This document shows positions 36,217-45,068 of a stretch of DNA of 64,000 nucleotides, in pieces. The translations under genes and the position numbers were made by a program. Source of the DNA: a bacterium (GTDB lineage: Bacteria > Bacteroidota > Ignavibacteria > Kapaibacteriales > UBA7675); assembly GCA_030430495.1 (NCBI GenBank), contig JAUIKM010000005.1, forward strand, positions 62,001-126,000. Direction: 5' to 3'. The notes under the pieces are model-generated. The model saw nothing but the letters and a program-made list of their open reading frames with translations. It was not told the DNA's origin and did no database searches. The stretch's first letter is position 1, and each line of letters starts with the position of its first letter.

Positions 36217-38109
36217 ATGCGCTACCCCGAACATCTGATCGATCAGATTCGACACCAGTCCGACATCGTCGAGGTGGTGGGGGAGGTGGTGTCCCTGCGC
36301 CGCCGCGGCAGCAACTACGTGGGTCTGTGCCCCTTTCACAACGAAAAGACGCCGTCGTTCAACGTCAATCCCGAGCGCGGCATTTACAAGTGTTTCGGTT
36401 GCGGCAAGGGCGGCAATGTCTTCACCTTTCTGCAGGACTACCACCGCCTGAATTTTCCCGAAGCGGTCAAACAGCTGGCGCACAGAGCCAACGTGCCGCT
36501 GCCGGAGGAAGATACCACGCCGCAGGAACGCGAGCGCATCGACCGCCAGACGGCGGCGGGCAAGGCGATGGCCGAAGCGGCGGCGTACTGGCACCGCCTG
36601 CTGTTCACCGAGGCGGGCAAACCCGCGTTGGCTTATCTGCGCAAGCGCGGTTTCAGCGAAGACACGATCAAGATTTTTATGCTGGGTTTTGCGCCCGATT
36701 CCTGGGACGCGACGCTGCGCGAAATGGACCGTCTGGGATTTGAAATCGAGCAGCTGGAGGCGGCGGGCCTGGTGCGCGCACGCGAATCCGGCGGGCACTT
36801 CGACTTCTTCCGCAATCGCGTCACTTTTCCGATCTGGAACGTTTCCGGCCGCGTGATCGGCGCGGGCGCACGCATTCTGCCGGGCGACGACAATCCGGCC
36901 AAGTACGTCAACTCGCCGCAGTCGCTGATTTACGACAAAAGCACGGCGCTCTACGGTCTGTTCCAGGCGCGCGATGAGATCCGCCGCAAAGAGGCGGTGC
37001 TGCTGGTGGAGGGCTATGCCGACGTCATCGGCCTCTACCAGGCGGGCGTGCGCAATGTCGTGGCGGCCAGCGGCACCTCGTTGACGCCGCAGCAGGTGGC
37101 GCGGCTGAAGCGCTACTGCAAACGCATGTTCCTGGTGTTCGACGCGGACGCCGCCGGCGCGAATGCCGCGCTGCGCGGCATCGACACGGCGCTGCGCGAG
37201 GACATGGACGTGCAGATCGTCACCCTGCCCGAGGGCGAGGATCCCGACAGCCTGGTGCTGAAACAGGGCACAAAAGCATTCGAGCAGCGCCTGGCGGCGG
37301 CGGTGGACGCCATACAGTTTAAGGCCGAGCTGTTGAAGCGGCGCGGGGAGATGGACGCGCCGGACAGCGCGGCGCAGGCCCTGCGTTCCATCGTTTCCAC
37401 CGTGGCGCTGATTCCGGACCACCTGAAACGCGAACTGCACCTGAAACGCCTGGCCGAAACGATGCGCATCCGCGAGGAGACGCTCTACGCCGAGCTGCGC
37501 GAAGTAAACAAGGAATCGACCCTGCAACAGGTGCGCCGCGCCGAGTCATCGGGTCCGATCGTTGCGCGCGAAGCCAAACGTTCCGAGCGCGCCGCGCCGC
37601 AGCAAACAGCGGCGAAGGGGAACGACGCCGGGCTGAGCCAGGAAGAAGAATTGCTGCTGCGCTGCGCCCTGGCTGAGCCGCGTTCCTTTGAGTACATCGT
37701 CACACAGATGGAAGAGCGCTCGGTCGAATTCACGTCGGAAACCGGCAAGCGCACCTTTGCGATCCTGCTCACCAAGGCGGAGAACAGCGCCGACCCGCTC
37801 AACAGCGCGCTGAGCGACGAGAGCATCAGCGACGAGGACCGCTCGATCCTGAGCGGCCTGGCGGTGGACAATGCGGAGGAAAGCCCCAACTGGTCCCGAT
37901 TCGGCGTGTACTACGAAGCGCCCAGCCTGACCAAGATGCTGGACGACGCGCTGAGCCAGCTGTTGCGCAGCGCCTGCCGCGAGCGCCTGCGCGCCGTGCA
38001 GGCGCAACTGTCGAAAGGCGGCGGCGGCTCCGATCTGGAGCTGCTGCGCGAATTTCAGGAACTGCGCCGGCAGCTGAGCGAGCTGGACGAGCGCTTCTCG
38101 ACGAACTGA
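36217..38109 (+). CDS. dnaG: DNA primase
   Basis: 630 residues from the ATG at 36217, behind AGGAAGG. It makes RNA primers at the replication fork. The CHC2 zinc ribbon is complete (Cys38, His41, Cys59, Cys62 in CPFHNEKTPSF and CFGCGKGG). The RNA-polymerase/Toprim core has VLLVEGYADVIGL, ASGTSLTPQQ and LVFDADAAGANA. The C-terminal 130 residues (after about 470) are the variable DnaB-helicase-binding region, reached through a polar linker. rpoD and dnaB are not adjacent. Confidence 0.98.
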   Translation: MRYPEHLIDQIRHQSDIVEVVGEVVSLRRRGSNYVGLCPFHNEKTPSFNVNPERGIYKCFGCGKGGNVFTFLQDYHRLNFPEAVKQLAHRANVPLPEEDTTPQERERIDRQTAAGKAMAEAAAYWHRLLFTEAGKPALAYLRKRGFSEDTIKIFMLGFAPDSWDATLREMDRLGFEIEQLEAAGLVRARESGGHFDFFRNRVTFPIWNVSGRVIGAGARILPGDDNPAKYVNSPQSLIYDKSTALYGLFQARDEIRRKEAVLLVEGYADVIGLYQAGVRNVVAASGTSLTPQQVARLKRYCKRMFLVFDADAAGANAALRGIDTALREDMDVQIVTLPEGEDPDSLVLKQGTKAFEQRLAAAVDAIQFKAELLKRRGEMDAPDSAAQALRSIVSTVALIPDHLKRELHLKRLAETMRIREETLYAELREVNKESTLQQVRRAESSGPIVAREAKRSERAAPQQTAAKGNDAGLSQEEELLLRCALAEPRSFEYIVTQMEERSVEFTSETGKRTFAILLTKAENSADPLNSALSDESISDEDRSILSGLAVDNAEESPNWSRFGVYYEAPSLTKMLDDALSQLLRSACRERLRAVQAQLSKGGGGSDLELLREFQELRRQLSELDERFSTN

Positions 38110-38351
38110 GGGCCGCCGCGCGCCCGAACACTACAGGCCCGGCGACGGACGCAGCGACTTCCGGCTGAGCGCGCGACGACGAACAAAAATTCAGAAAGCG
38201 AGCCGGAAGGAGCCGCAAGGCGAAGGAGGGCGCTGCAATCCGGGCCGCACCACGTCCGCGCGAAAAAGATTTGAAGCGAATCCCCGAATTCTTGTAGTTT
38301 TGCACTTTCTATGCGCGTTGGCGTACTCCCGCAACCGAACGAGCAGATGAC

Positions 38352-38870
38352 ATGGATTATACCGCGATTGCCTTTTTTCTTCTGGCGGCCGGAGCAGTTG
38401 CAACCGCGATTCTGACGATTACGCGTCGCAATCCGGTCAGCGCCGCAATGTTTCTGGTGGTGCATTTTGTGTGCCTGTCAGGTTTGTATCTGACGCTCCA
38501 GGCGCAGCTTCTGGCCGCGCTGCAGGTGATTGTTTACGCCGGCGCCATCATGGTGCTGGTGCTGTTTGTGATTATGCTGCTCAATATGGGCGACGAAGAG
38601 AAACTGGCCGAGCGCGTCAACCAAAGGCGCATACTGCCGATGGCGCTGGGCCTGGCCTTTGCGCTGCAGCTGGCGATTGTTTTCCTGTCCGAACCCTCGC
38701 CGCAGTTTGCGAAGATGGCGGAAAACGCCGGTGAAATCGGCACGGTGGAAAGCATCGGGCAGACGATGTTTACGACCTATCTGTTCCCGTTTGAAGCGGT
38801 GTCGCTGCTGCTGCTGGCCGCAATTATCGGCGCGATTATCCTTGCAAAACGCCGCCTTGTCACTAACTGA
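38352..38870 (+). CDS. nuoJ: NADH-quinone oxidoreductase subunit J
   Basis: 172 residues with five hydrophobic helices. NuoJ is a membrane subunit of respiratory complex I. Characteristic stretches are [43 protein letters not shown] and the polar loop after it. The last helix is [16 protein letters not shown]. It is followed after 11 bp by nuoK. No other nuo gene is in the window, so the complex is encoded in pieces or this is an extra J-K pair. Confidence 0.95.
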   Translation: MDYTAIAFFLLAAGAVATAILTITRRNPVSAAMFLVVHFVCLSGLYLTLQAQLLAALQVIVYAGAIMVLVLFVIMLLNMGDEEKLAERVNQRRILPMALGLAFALQLAIVFLSEPSPQFAKMAENAGEIGTVESIGQTMFTTYLFPFEAVSLLLLAAIIGAIILAKRRLVTN

Positions 38871-38881
38871 GGGATAATCCG

Positions 38882-39193
38882 ATGATGACTTCAATTCCCC
38901 TGGAATACTACCTGACGCTGTCCGGCGTGCTGTTTACCATCGGTGCGGTGGGCGTGCTGACGCGGCGCAATGCGATTATCATTTTCATGTGCATTGAGTT
39001 GATGCTCAACGCCGTCAACCTGACGCTGGTCGGTTTTTCCGCTTACCTGGGCGATGTGACCGGACAGATCTTCGTCTTCTTTGTCATGACCGTCGCGGCG
39101 GCGGAAGCGTCGATCGGACTCGCTATCGTACTCGCGCTGTTCCGCAACAAAGAGACCATCTACGTCGACGAAGTCAACCTGATGAAACTCTGA
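38882..39193 (+). CDS. nuoK: NADH-quinone oxidoreductase subunit K
   Basis: 103 residues, three membrane helices. The family pattern is clear: [37 protein letters not shown] in consecutive parts, with the conserved membrane Glu in CIELMLN and the second in [11 protein letters not shown], both part of the proton path of complex I. The start is one of two adjacent ATG codons. A terminator about 80 bp downstream ends the nuoJ-nuoK unit. Confidence 0.97.
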   Translation: MMTSIPLEYYLTLSGVLFTIGAVGVLTRRNAIIIFMCIELMLNAVNLTLVGFSAYLGDVTGQIFVFFVMTVAAAEASIGLAIVLALFRNKETIYVDEVNLMKL

Positions 39194-39275
39194 TCGCGCC
39201 TGCGGATTTCGGCTGCCAGGGCCGCAAAACCGCGCTCCGGCGTCGACAGCCATTTTGCTGCATTATTAAATATTC

Positions 39276-39308
39276 AACCGGCCCAGCGCATGAAGGGCCG
39301 GTTTTTTT
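39276..39308 (+). terminator. Rho-independent terminator after nuoJ-nuoK
   Basis: AACCGGCCC pairs perfectly with GGGCCGGTT around a ten-base loop, followed by further T. It shows that the complex I genes here end with nuoK. Confidence 0.94.
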
Positions 39309-39408
39309 CGTTTTAGACAACAGCCCGGTTTTATGGCTTTGTCACAAAGGTGAAATACTATAATTTCATCGGCGGACGAGGGGTTTCATTGAGGAAGAGG
39401 AGCGCGGC

Positions 39409-40074
39409 ATGCGACGCCACCAGGTCAAAGAGATGATAGCAGACGGCGAGTCCGACACCGTTGAGTTCAAACGCAAGTGCGTCTCCCCCGAGAAAATAGC
39501 CCGCGAATTGATCGCCTTTGCCAACAGCGGCGGCGGTTTCCTGCTCGTCGGCGTCGATGACGACGGCAAGATCGTCGGCGTCGAGAGTGAAAAGACCGAG
39601 ATGGCGGTGATCAACGAAGCCTGCCAACGGTACATCCGCCCGGCCCTTGAACCGGACATTCACATTGTAAATTTCCGCCGCGACGACGTGATCGTCGTAG
39701 AGGTGGCCGAATCGCAGCTCAAGCCGCACCGCCTGGTCTGTCCCGACGACGACAGCCAGGACCGCGACAAAAATTTCTACGAGTCCGTTTTTGTGCGTCA
39801 GGGCGAGGCTTCGGTGCAGGCCAGCAAGGAACTGGCCAGGGTACTGGAGGCGCAGAACCCGGACGCGCAGCCGGTCACGCTCAGCATCGGCCGCCACGAG
39901 AAGACGGTCTTTGAATTTCTCGACAGCCATCCGCACATCACCGTCAGCGACTTCGCGCGCATCAGCAAGATATCCGAACCGCGCGCGGCCAAACTGCTCG
40001 TTCGTCTGGTGCGCGCCGGCGCGCTCAACATCAATCTTGGTCAGGAAGCCGACTTTTACACGCTCGTCGGCTGA
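39409..40074 (+). CDS. AlbA_2 (Schlafen-type) domain protein with a winged-helix tail
   Basis: 221 residues; the ATG at 39409 follows a GAGGAAGAGGAG purine run. Residues about 5-135 are an AlbA_2/divergent AAA_4 domain: GESDTVEFKRKCVSPEKIARELIAFANSGGGFLLVGVDDDGKIVG in sequence, and FYESVFVRQGEASV. The C-terminal 65 residues (KTVFEFLDSHPHITVSDFARIS onwards) look like a winged helix. Such proteins bind nucleic acids and often act as regulators, though few are characterised. It is a single gene after the nuo terminator. The target is unknown. Confidence 0.85.
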   Translation: MRRHQVKEMIADGESDTVEFKRKCVSPEKIARELIAFANSGGGFLLVGVDDDGKIVGVESEKTEMAVINEACQRYIRPALEPDIHIVNFRRDDVIVVEVAESQLKPHRLVCPDDDSQDRDKNFYESVFVRQGEASVQASKELARVLEAQNPDAQPVTLSIGRHEKTVFEFLDSHPHITVSDFARISKISEPRAAKLLVRLVRAGALNINLGQEADFYTLVG

Positions 40075-40240
40075 AAGCGCCGCATTTCTCCTTCCGCTCA
40101 ACTTTTGGCCTGCAATATCGTACATGCGGCCTTCGTTCGTCCGTGGGTCCATAATTGCGGGCCGCGGCGCGGCGCGCCTCTGAACGTTTTCTCCGCCCCG
40201 CGGAATTTTGACTCTGACCGACAGTTGACGACGGAAATAT

Positions 40241-42370
40241 ATGCAGTTCCTCAATCCCATTGTTTTGCTCGGACTGGCCGCCGCCGCCATTCCGCTGCTT
40301 CTGCACCTGCTCAACCTGCGCCGACTGAAGACGGTGGAATTCAGCAGCATTCGCTTTCTGCGCGAGTTGCAGAAGTCGCGCATCCGCAAAGTGCGCCTCA
40401 AACAGATTCTGCTGCTGATCCTGCGCACCCTGCTGATCGTCAGCATCGTCATGGCATTTGCGCGTCCGACGGTTGAGACCTCGCTGCCGGGCTTCGGCGC
40501 ACAGGCGCGGACGAGCGCCGTCTTCATCATCGACAACTCCTTCAGCATGGACATCGCCGACGAACGCGGCGTCCGCCTCAAACAGGCGCGCGACGCGGCG
40601 CTGGAGATACTGGGCGCGCTGGAGGACGGCGACGAAGCGGCATTGGTCCGCATGGCCGACCTGGACGACCAGCGTTTCTTTGAGTTCTCGCGCGACTTTG
40701 CGCTGATGGAAGAAGAAATCCGCAAAATTCCGATAGCCTGGTCCATTGGACGGCTCGAATCCAGCCTGCGGCTGGCTTCTTCGATTCTGGAGTCATCGGC
40801 CAACGTGAACCGCGAGATATTCCTGATCACCGATGCGCAGCGCAACATCGTCAGCGAGGATCTGCGCGATTCGCTGCAGCTGTTCGACAACAACGTCTCG
40901 CTCTTTGTTGTCCCGGTCGGCATCGGTTCCGCCGCGGGCGAACGCAATCTCTCTGTCGATTCCCTGGCCGTCCTCACCCGCATCTTTGAAGTAGACAAAC
41001 CCGTCGAGGTCGACGCGCGCATCCGCAACAGCGGCGCGGACGACGTCGAAGGCGTCATTGTCAGCATGTTGTTCAACGGCGAGCGCGTGGCGCAGCACGC
41101 CGTCGACATTCCGGCGGGCCAGGTGCGCAGCGTCTCGATGACGGCCAATCCGCGCGGCACGGGCGTGGTACGCGCCACGGTGGAAGTTGAAGGCGACGTG
41201 CTGGATGCCGATAACTCGCGCTACTTCGGATTCGTGATTCCGGACATTCCGCGCGTGGCCCTGGTCGGCGCGCCGGAAGACACGCAGTTCGCCGCGCTGG
41301 CGCTGACGCCGGACCGCAATGCCGCGCCGCGTGCGCAGGTGCGGCAGCTGACGCCGCAGGAGCTGGCGGCGGGCAACCTGAATCAATTCGACGTCATTTT
41401 CCTGCTGAACACGCCGGTCCCCGGCGCGGGCGAAATCCTGCGACTGCGCAACTACGTGGACGCCGGCGGCGGGCTGTACGTCGCGGCCGGTCCGAACATG
41501 GACGTGGAAGCCGCCAACCGCGATTTCCTGCCGCAGCTGGGCTTCGGTGCGGCGACGATGAAAACATTCCCCGAAGATGCGCCGGCCGAGTTCAGCGACG
41601 TCGACCGCGTGCACCCGCTGTTTACCGGCGTGTTCAAAGGCGTGACGGGCGGCGATGCGGGCGTGGTGGAATCGCCGCGCATGTTCACGGCCGTGCCGAT
41701 CGCCAGCGCGCAGAACATTATCTCGATGCCCGGCGGCGCTTTTCTGGCGGAAAACAAACTGGGCAACGGGCGCGCGCTGTACTGCGCGGTTCCGACGGGC
41801 GGCGGCTGGAGCAGCTTTCCCTTCACCGGCATCTTCGTGACTCTGGTCAACCGCTCGGTGGCGTACCTCTCGGCGCGCGAGTCTATCGGCAGCGATCTGC
41901 TGGTGGGCGAGAGCGCAAATGTGCAGCTGCCGCGCAAGTACGCGGGCGGCGGCAACTTCAAAATTGTGGACCCGGAGGGCACGGAGTTTTTCCGCCAGGC
42001 GGCTGTGCTGCCCGGCGGCGCGGTCCTCTCGCTTGAGGCTTTGCGCCGTCCCGGCGTCTACGTGGTTTCGGCGGCGGACGAGCGCGTGGTGCACACTCTG
42101 GCTGTCAACGTACCGGCGAGCGAGTCGCAGATCGACCCGCTTTCCGTCGAAGAGCTGCTGGACGTGATACGCGTGACGGTGCCGGACGAGGGTCAGGTGG
42201 CGGTGATCGACGACATCAACCAGGTGTCGACTTTGATAGACCGCGCGCGCGTGGGGACGGAGTTGTGGAAGATTTTTGTGATGCTGGCGATAGTGATCGC
42301 GCTGGCTGAAATGTTTCTGGCCAGATCGAAGCAGTCGGAAGCGGTGACGCCCGAGGCGGCCACGGCGTGA
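40241..42370 (+). CDS. BatA-type membrane protein with a VWA domain
   Basis: 709 residues. The N-terminal BatA domain has two membrane helices (FLNPIVLLGLAAAAIPLLLHLLNLR and ILLLILRTLLIVSIVMAFARP). A von Willebrand A domain follows (about 85-235) with the metal site DNSFSM and the conserved ITDAQRN strand. Residues 235-660 contain a CARDB-like part and a glutamine-amidotransferase-like fold (VPGAGEILRLRNYVDAGGGLYVAAGP). A last helix, IFVMLAIVIALAEMFLARS, ends in the membrane. Homologues are common next to MoxR and DUF58 genes in Bacteroidota; those partners are absent here. It probably organises an envelope or stress complex. Confidence 0.88.
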   Translation: MQFLNPIVLLGLAAAAIPLLLHLLNLRRLKTVEFSSIRFLRELQKSRIRKVRLKQILLLILRTLLIVSIVMAFARPTVETSLPGFGAQARTSAVFIIDNSFSMDIADERGVRLKQARDAALEILGALEDGDEAALVRMADLDDQRFFEFSRDFALMEEEIRKIPIAWSIGRLESSLRLASSILESSANVNREIFLITDAQRNIVSEDLRDSLQLFDNNVSLFVVPVGIGSAAGERNLSVDSLAVLTRIFEVDKPVEVDARIRNSGADDVEGVIVSMLFNGERVAQHAVDIPAGQVRSVSMTANPRGTGVVRATVEVEGDVLDADNSRYFGFVIPDIPRVALVGAPEDTQFAALALTPDRNAAPRAQVRQLTPQELAAGNLNQFDVIFLLNTPVPGAGEILRLRNYVDAGGGLYVAAGPNMDVEAANRDFLPQLGFGAATMKTFPEDAPAEFSDVDRVHPLFTGVFKGVTGGDAGVVESPRMFTAVPIASAQNIISMPGGAFLAENKLGNGRALYCAVPTGGGWSSFPFTGIFVTLVNRSVAYLSARESIGSDLLVGESANVQLPRKYAGGGNFKIVDPEGTEFFRQAAVLPGGAVLSLEALRRPGVYVVSAADERVVHTLAVNVPASESQIDPLSVEELLDVIRVTVPDEGQVAVIDDINQVSTLIDRARVGTELWKIFVMLAIVIALAEMFLARSKQSEAVTPEAATA

Positions 42371-42620
42371 TAGTTTGAAGTGTGTGGGCCGCGCGCTTGC
42401 ATGCTCGTGTGGAGAGATAACTTCGATCGCTGTGGCGTCTTCCGTTTATCACCAATGGCTGCCCGTTTGGGACTCAATCGTCGACAGCGGAATTTTTGGC
42501 ACGCAAGATTTTCGAGCTGTGTGCCCTTAGGGCTCACAACTCATACGTAGTTCTACGTATTTTTGGCCTCAATCCCCCTTTCCGCTGGCAATCCTCTCCG
42601 CTCCCGCGTAAATTGACCGC

Positions 42621-44624
42621 ATGTTGCGTTCTCAGTCCAGTCTTTTCCGTTTTGTCTTCAGCGCTCTGCTCGCGTTCACAAGCGCGATGCCCGCGGCTTT
42701 TGCCCAGGTGACGATCATCGCGCCGCCGCAAGGCGTCGCCGTCAATGGCGGCGAGACCGTGCGCATCAAGTGGCAGGTCACGCCGCCCGGAGTACCCGTC
42801 AATCTGGCGTATTCCGACGACGACGGGCAATCCTGGCAGCTCATCGCGACAGATCAGCGCGGGCAGTTCTTCGACTGGCAAGTGCCCGCTTCGGTGACGA
42901 ACAAAGTTGTGATCCGCGCCGCGCGCAGCGCCGGGGGCGACCCGACGGCGGTGCGCGAAATTGCGCACGCGCGCGACGAGATCCGCTGCCTGCGATTTAA
43001 CGCATCCGGCGATCGTCTGCTGGCGGCCGCGCGCAGCGGCGCGGTGGACGTCTACGATCCGCTCGACGGCTCATTGATCGGCTCGGTTGCGCCGCCGGCT
43101 CCGGCCGAGATCAGTTATCAGGCGCAGTTCCTGGCCGACGACGCCCAGCTGGTTTTTACCCAGGGCAACGCGCTCTATCACGCCGTCGACTACAGCTCGC
43201 CGCCGCTTCGGCTCGACATTCCCGAACACGAAAACTTTATCCGCGCCGTGGACGCGCATCCGCAGCGCATGCTCACGGTTTCGGCCGATAATGGCGGCGG
43301 CGTCGCCGTCTTCGACATTGCGGCGGGAACGACGCTCAAGCACTTTGAGACGGCCGGCGACAGGCTCTACGACGTGCGTTTCTCTTCGAGCGGTCGTTAC
43401 ATCATCTACGCCGGCGACCGCGGCCTCATCTACGTGCGCGACTGGCAAAACGAAGCACCGACCGATGCGCCGGCCTACATCGGCGGCACACACGGCATCA
43501 TAAGCGAACGCCCGGACGGCACGCTCGACACCAACTCCCGCCTGATCTGGTCGGTAGCGATGAACGACGAGGAGACCTGGCTGGCCAGCGCCGGAGCCGA
43601 CAGAACCATCAGGCGCTGGAACTTTGCCGCGGGAATTCCCGAGGCGACGGAAATTTTCAGCGGACATGCTGCGCCCGTCTGGTCCACCGCAATTGTGCCG
43701 CGCGGCGACCGGCTTCTGTCCGGCTCGCTCGACGCCAGTATCCGCCAGTGGGACCCTTACGGTTCGTTTGAAATCGGCCCGACGCTTATTCACGGCGGTC
43801 AGGTGCTCACAATCGACTACTCATCCTCGCGCGACCTCATCGCCTCGGCCGGGCGCGACCCCTTCATCAAAATCTGGGAAAGCGGTTATTCGGCTGCCGC
43901 GGCCGACACGGTTGAACTTGCCATCGGCCGCCGCGAAATAGTGCTGCGCATTCCCCACATCGTTTCGCGGCCGGGCAAAATTGTCACGATACCCGTCATC
44001 CTGGAAAACCGCGCCGAACTCCAGTTGGACGAGCCGATTCGTCTGCAACTGACGCTCGAATCGCCGCGCACGCTGGCCGACATTCAGGGTGCATTTTACG
44101 ACAGTGCCGTGCCGGACTACGGCGAGCTTAACGCCCTGACCGACACGCTGGACCTGACCGTTGAAATCGACGGCGCGACGGACACTCTGAATTTTTACCC
44201 TGCGCGCGTTCTACACGGCACGCCAACCACCCAGCCGATCAGGTTTCGACGCGTGCCGGCGTCTGGTCCTGCGGCGCTGGACATTGTGCAGATTGACGGC
44301 AGTTTGTCGATTGAAGATGAATGCAATGACGGCCTCACGCCCCGCGAACTGATCCTGACCGGCGCTTCGACCTTGCAGATTGTGGATCTTTCGCCCAATC
44401 CGGCGGATATCAATACGACGCTGGCATGGCGCTACAGCGGGCGGCGCAACCTGATTCTGGCGATCCTCGACAACCAGGGCGCCCTCATTCGCCGCCAGGA
44501 AGTGAGTGATTCCGGCGGCAACTCCGTGCTGCTCGACCTGCGCGCGTTGCAGCAGGGCCAGTATTTTGTGCGGCTCAGCGACGGCAGACAGAGCGTCAGC
44601 CGCAAATTTGTCGTGCTTCGCTAG
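42621..44624 (+). CDS. T9SS-exported WD40-type propeller protein
   Basis: 667 residues. Signal peptide ends AMPAAFAQ. An Ig-like repeat (about 30-110, NGGETVRIKWQV, YSDDDGQSWQLI) is followed by a seven-bladed WD40-like propeller: blades are seen at DEIRCLRFNASGDRLLAAA, LYDVRFSSSGRYIIYAG, LIWSVAMNDEETWLASAG, APVWSTAIVPRGDRLLSGS and VLTIDYSSSRDLIASAG. A beta domain comes next and the T9SS tail (LSPNPADIN to SRKFVVLR) closes it. It is a surface or secreted binding protein. The Ig-like repeat resembles those in the giant protein at 4724-11068 and in the Asp-box protein. Confidence 0.87.
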   Translation: MLRSQSSLFRFVFSALLAFTSAMPAAFAQVTIIAPPQGVAVNGGETVRIKWQVTPPGVPVNLAYSDDDGQSWQLIATDQRGQFFDWQVPASVTNKVVIRAARSAGGDPTAVREIAHARDEIRCLRFNASGDRLLAAARSGAVDVYDPLDGSLIGSVAPPAPAEISYQAQFLADDAQLVFTQGNALYHAVDYSSPPLRLDIPEHENFIRAVDAHPQRMLTVSADNGGGVAVFDIAAGTTLKHFETAGDRLYDVRFSSSGRYIIYAGDRGLIYVRDWQNEAPTDAPAYIGGTHGIISERPDGTLDTNSRLIWSVAMNDEETWLASAGADRTIRRWNFAAGIPEATEIFSGHAAPVWSTAIVPRGDRLLSGSLDASIRQWDPYGSFEIGPTLIHGGQVLTIDYSSSRDLIASAGRDPFIKIWESGYSAAAADTVELAIGRREIVLRIPHIVSRPGKIVTIPVILENRAELQLDEPIRLQLTLESPRTLADIQGAFYDSAVPDYGELNALTDTLDLTVEIDGATDTLNFYPARVLHGTPTTQPIRFRRVPASGPAALDIVQIDGSLSIEDECNDGLTPRELILTGASTLQIVDLSPNPADINTTLAWRYSGRRNLILAILDNQGALIRRQEVSDSGGNSVLLDLRALQQGQYFVRLSDGRQSVSRKFVVLR

Positions 44625-45068
44625 GGCTGTTCAACCGACTTCAACACCTTTCTGAATTCTCTTGTTAGTACCGGCTGCGCACTACGAGTTTGAAATGTCA
44701 AGCGGCTCAGCGCTCGTTGGACCGCCTTTTTATTTGGAATGCGTGTTCTCGGCGACTAGATTAAGCCACTGCCGAAACGCATTCGATTTATTGCCCAACT
44801 GCCCATAGTACGCCATACGATCGACAGCTTTGCCGACTGAATCTGCACCGAACCGCTGCACGAGTTAAATACTTGCCGGTCTGGTCATGTTAACTGATGT
44901 TCCGCCACTGCTCAGCCGCACTGCTCTCGCAAAAACTGAATTGCACTTAAACTGCCGTTTAACACCTTGTCCACGCACACGACCGCCCGTTTGCTGCGCG
45001 GCCCGCGCATGCCCGTTTAACAACCACAATTCAATACATATTCACAGAATTATACCGAGTGCCTTGTC
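44625..45068 (+). other. Gene-free, AT-richer leader of the 888-residue secreted-protein gene
   Basis: 444 bp with no convincing gene, RNA or exact promoter. Short open frames lack ribosome sites. It probably carries the promoter of the gene at 45069. Confidence 0.4.

Noticed and set aside
39358-41178. 606-codon minus-strand frame across the AlbA_2 and BatA genes
   Set aside because: Shadow; Ser/Arg-rich composition and overlap with two recognisable proteins.
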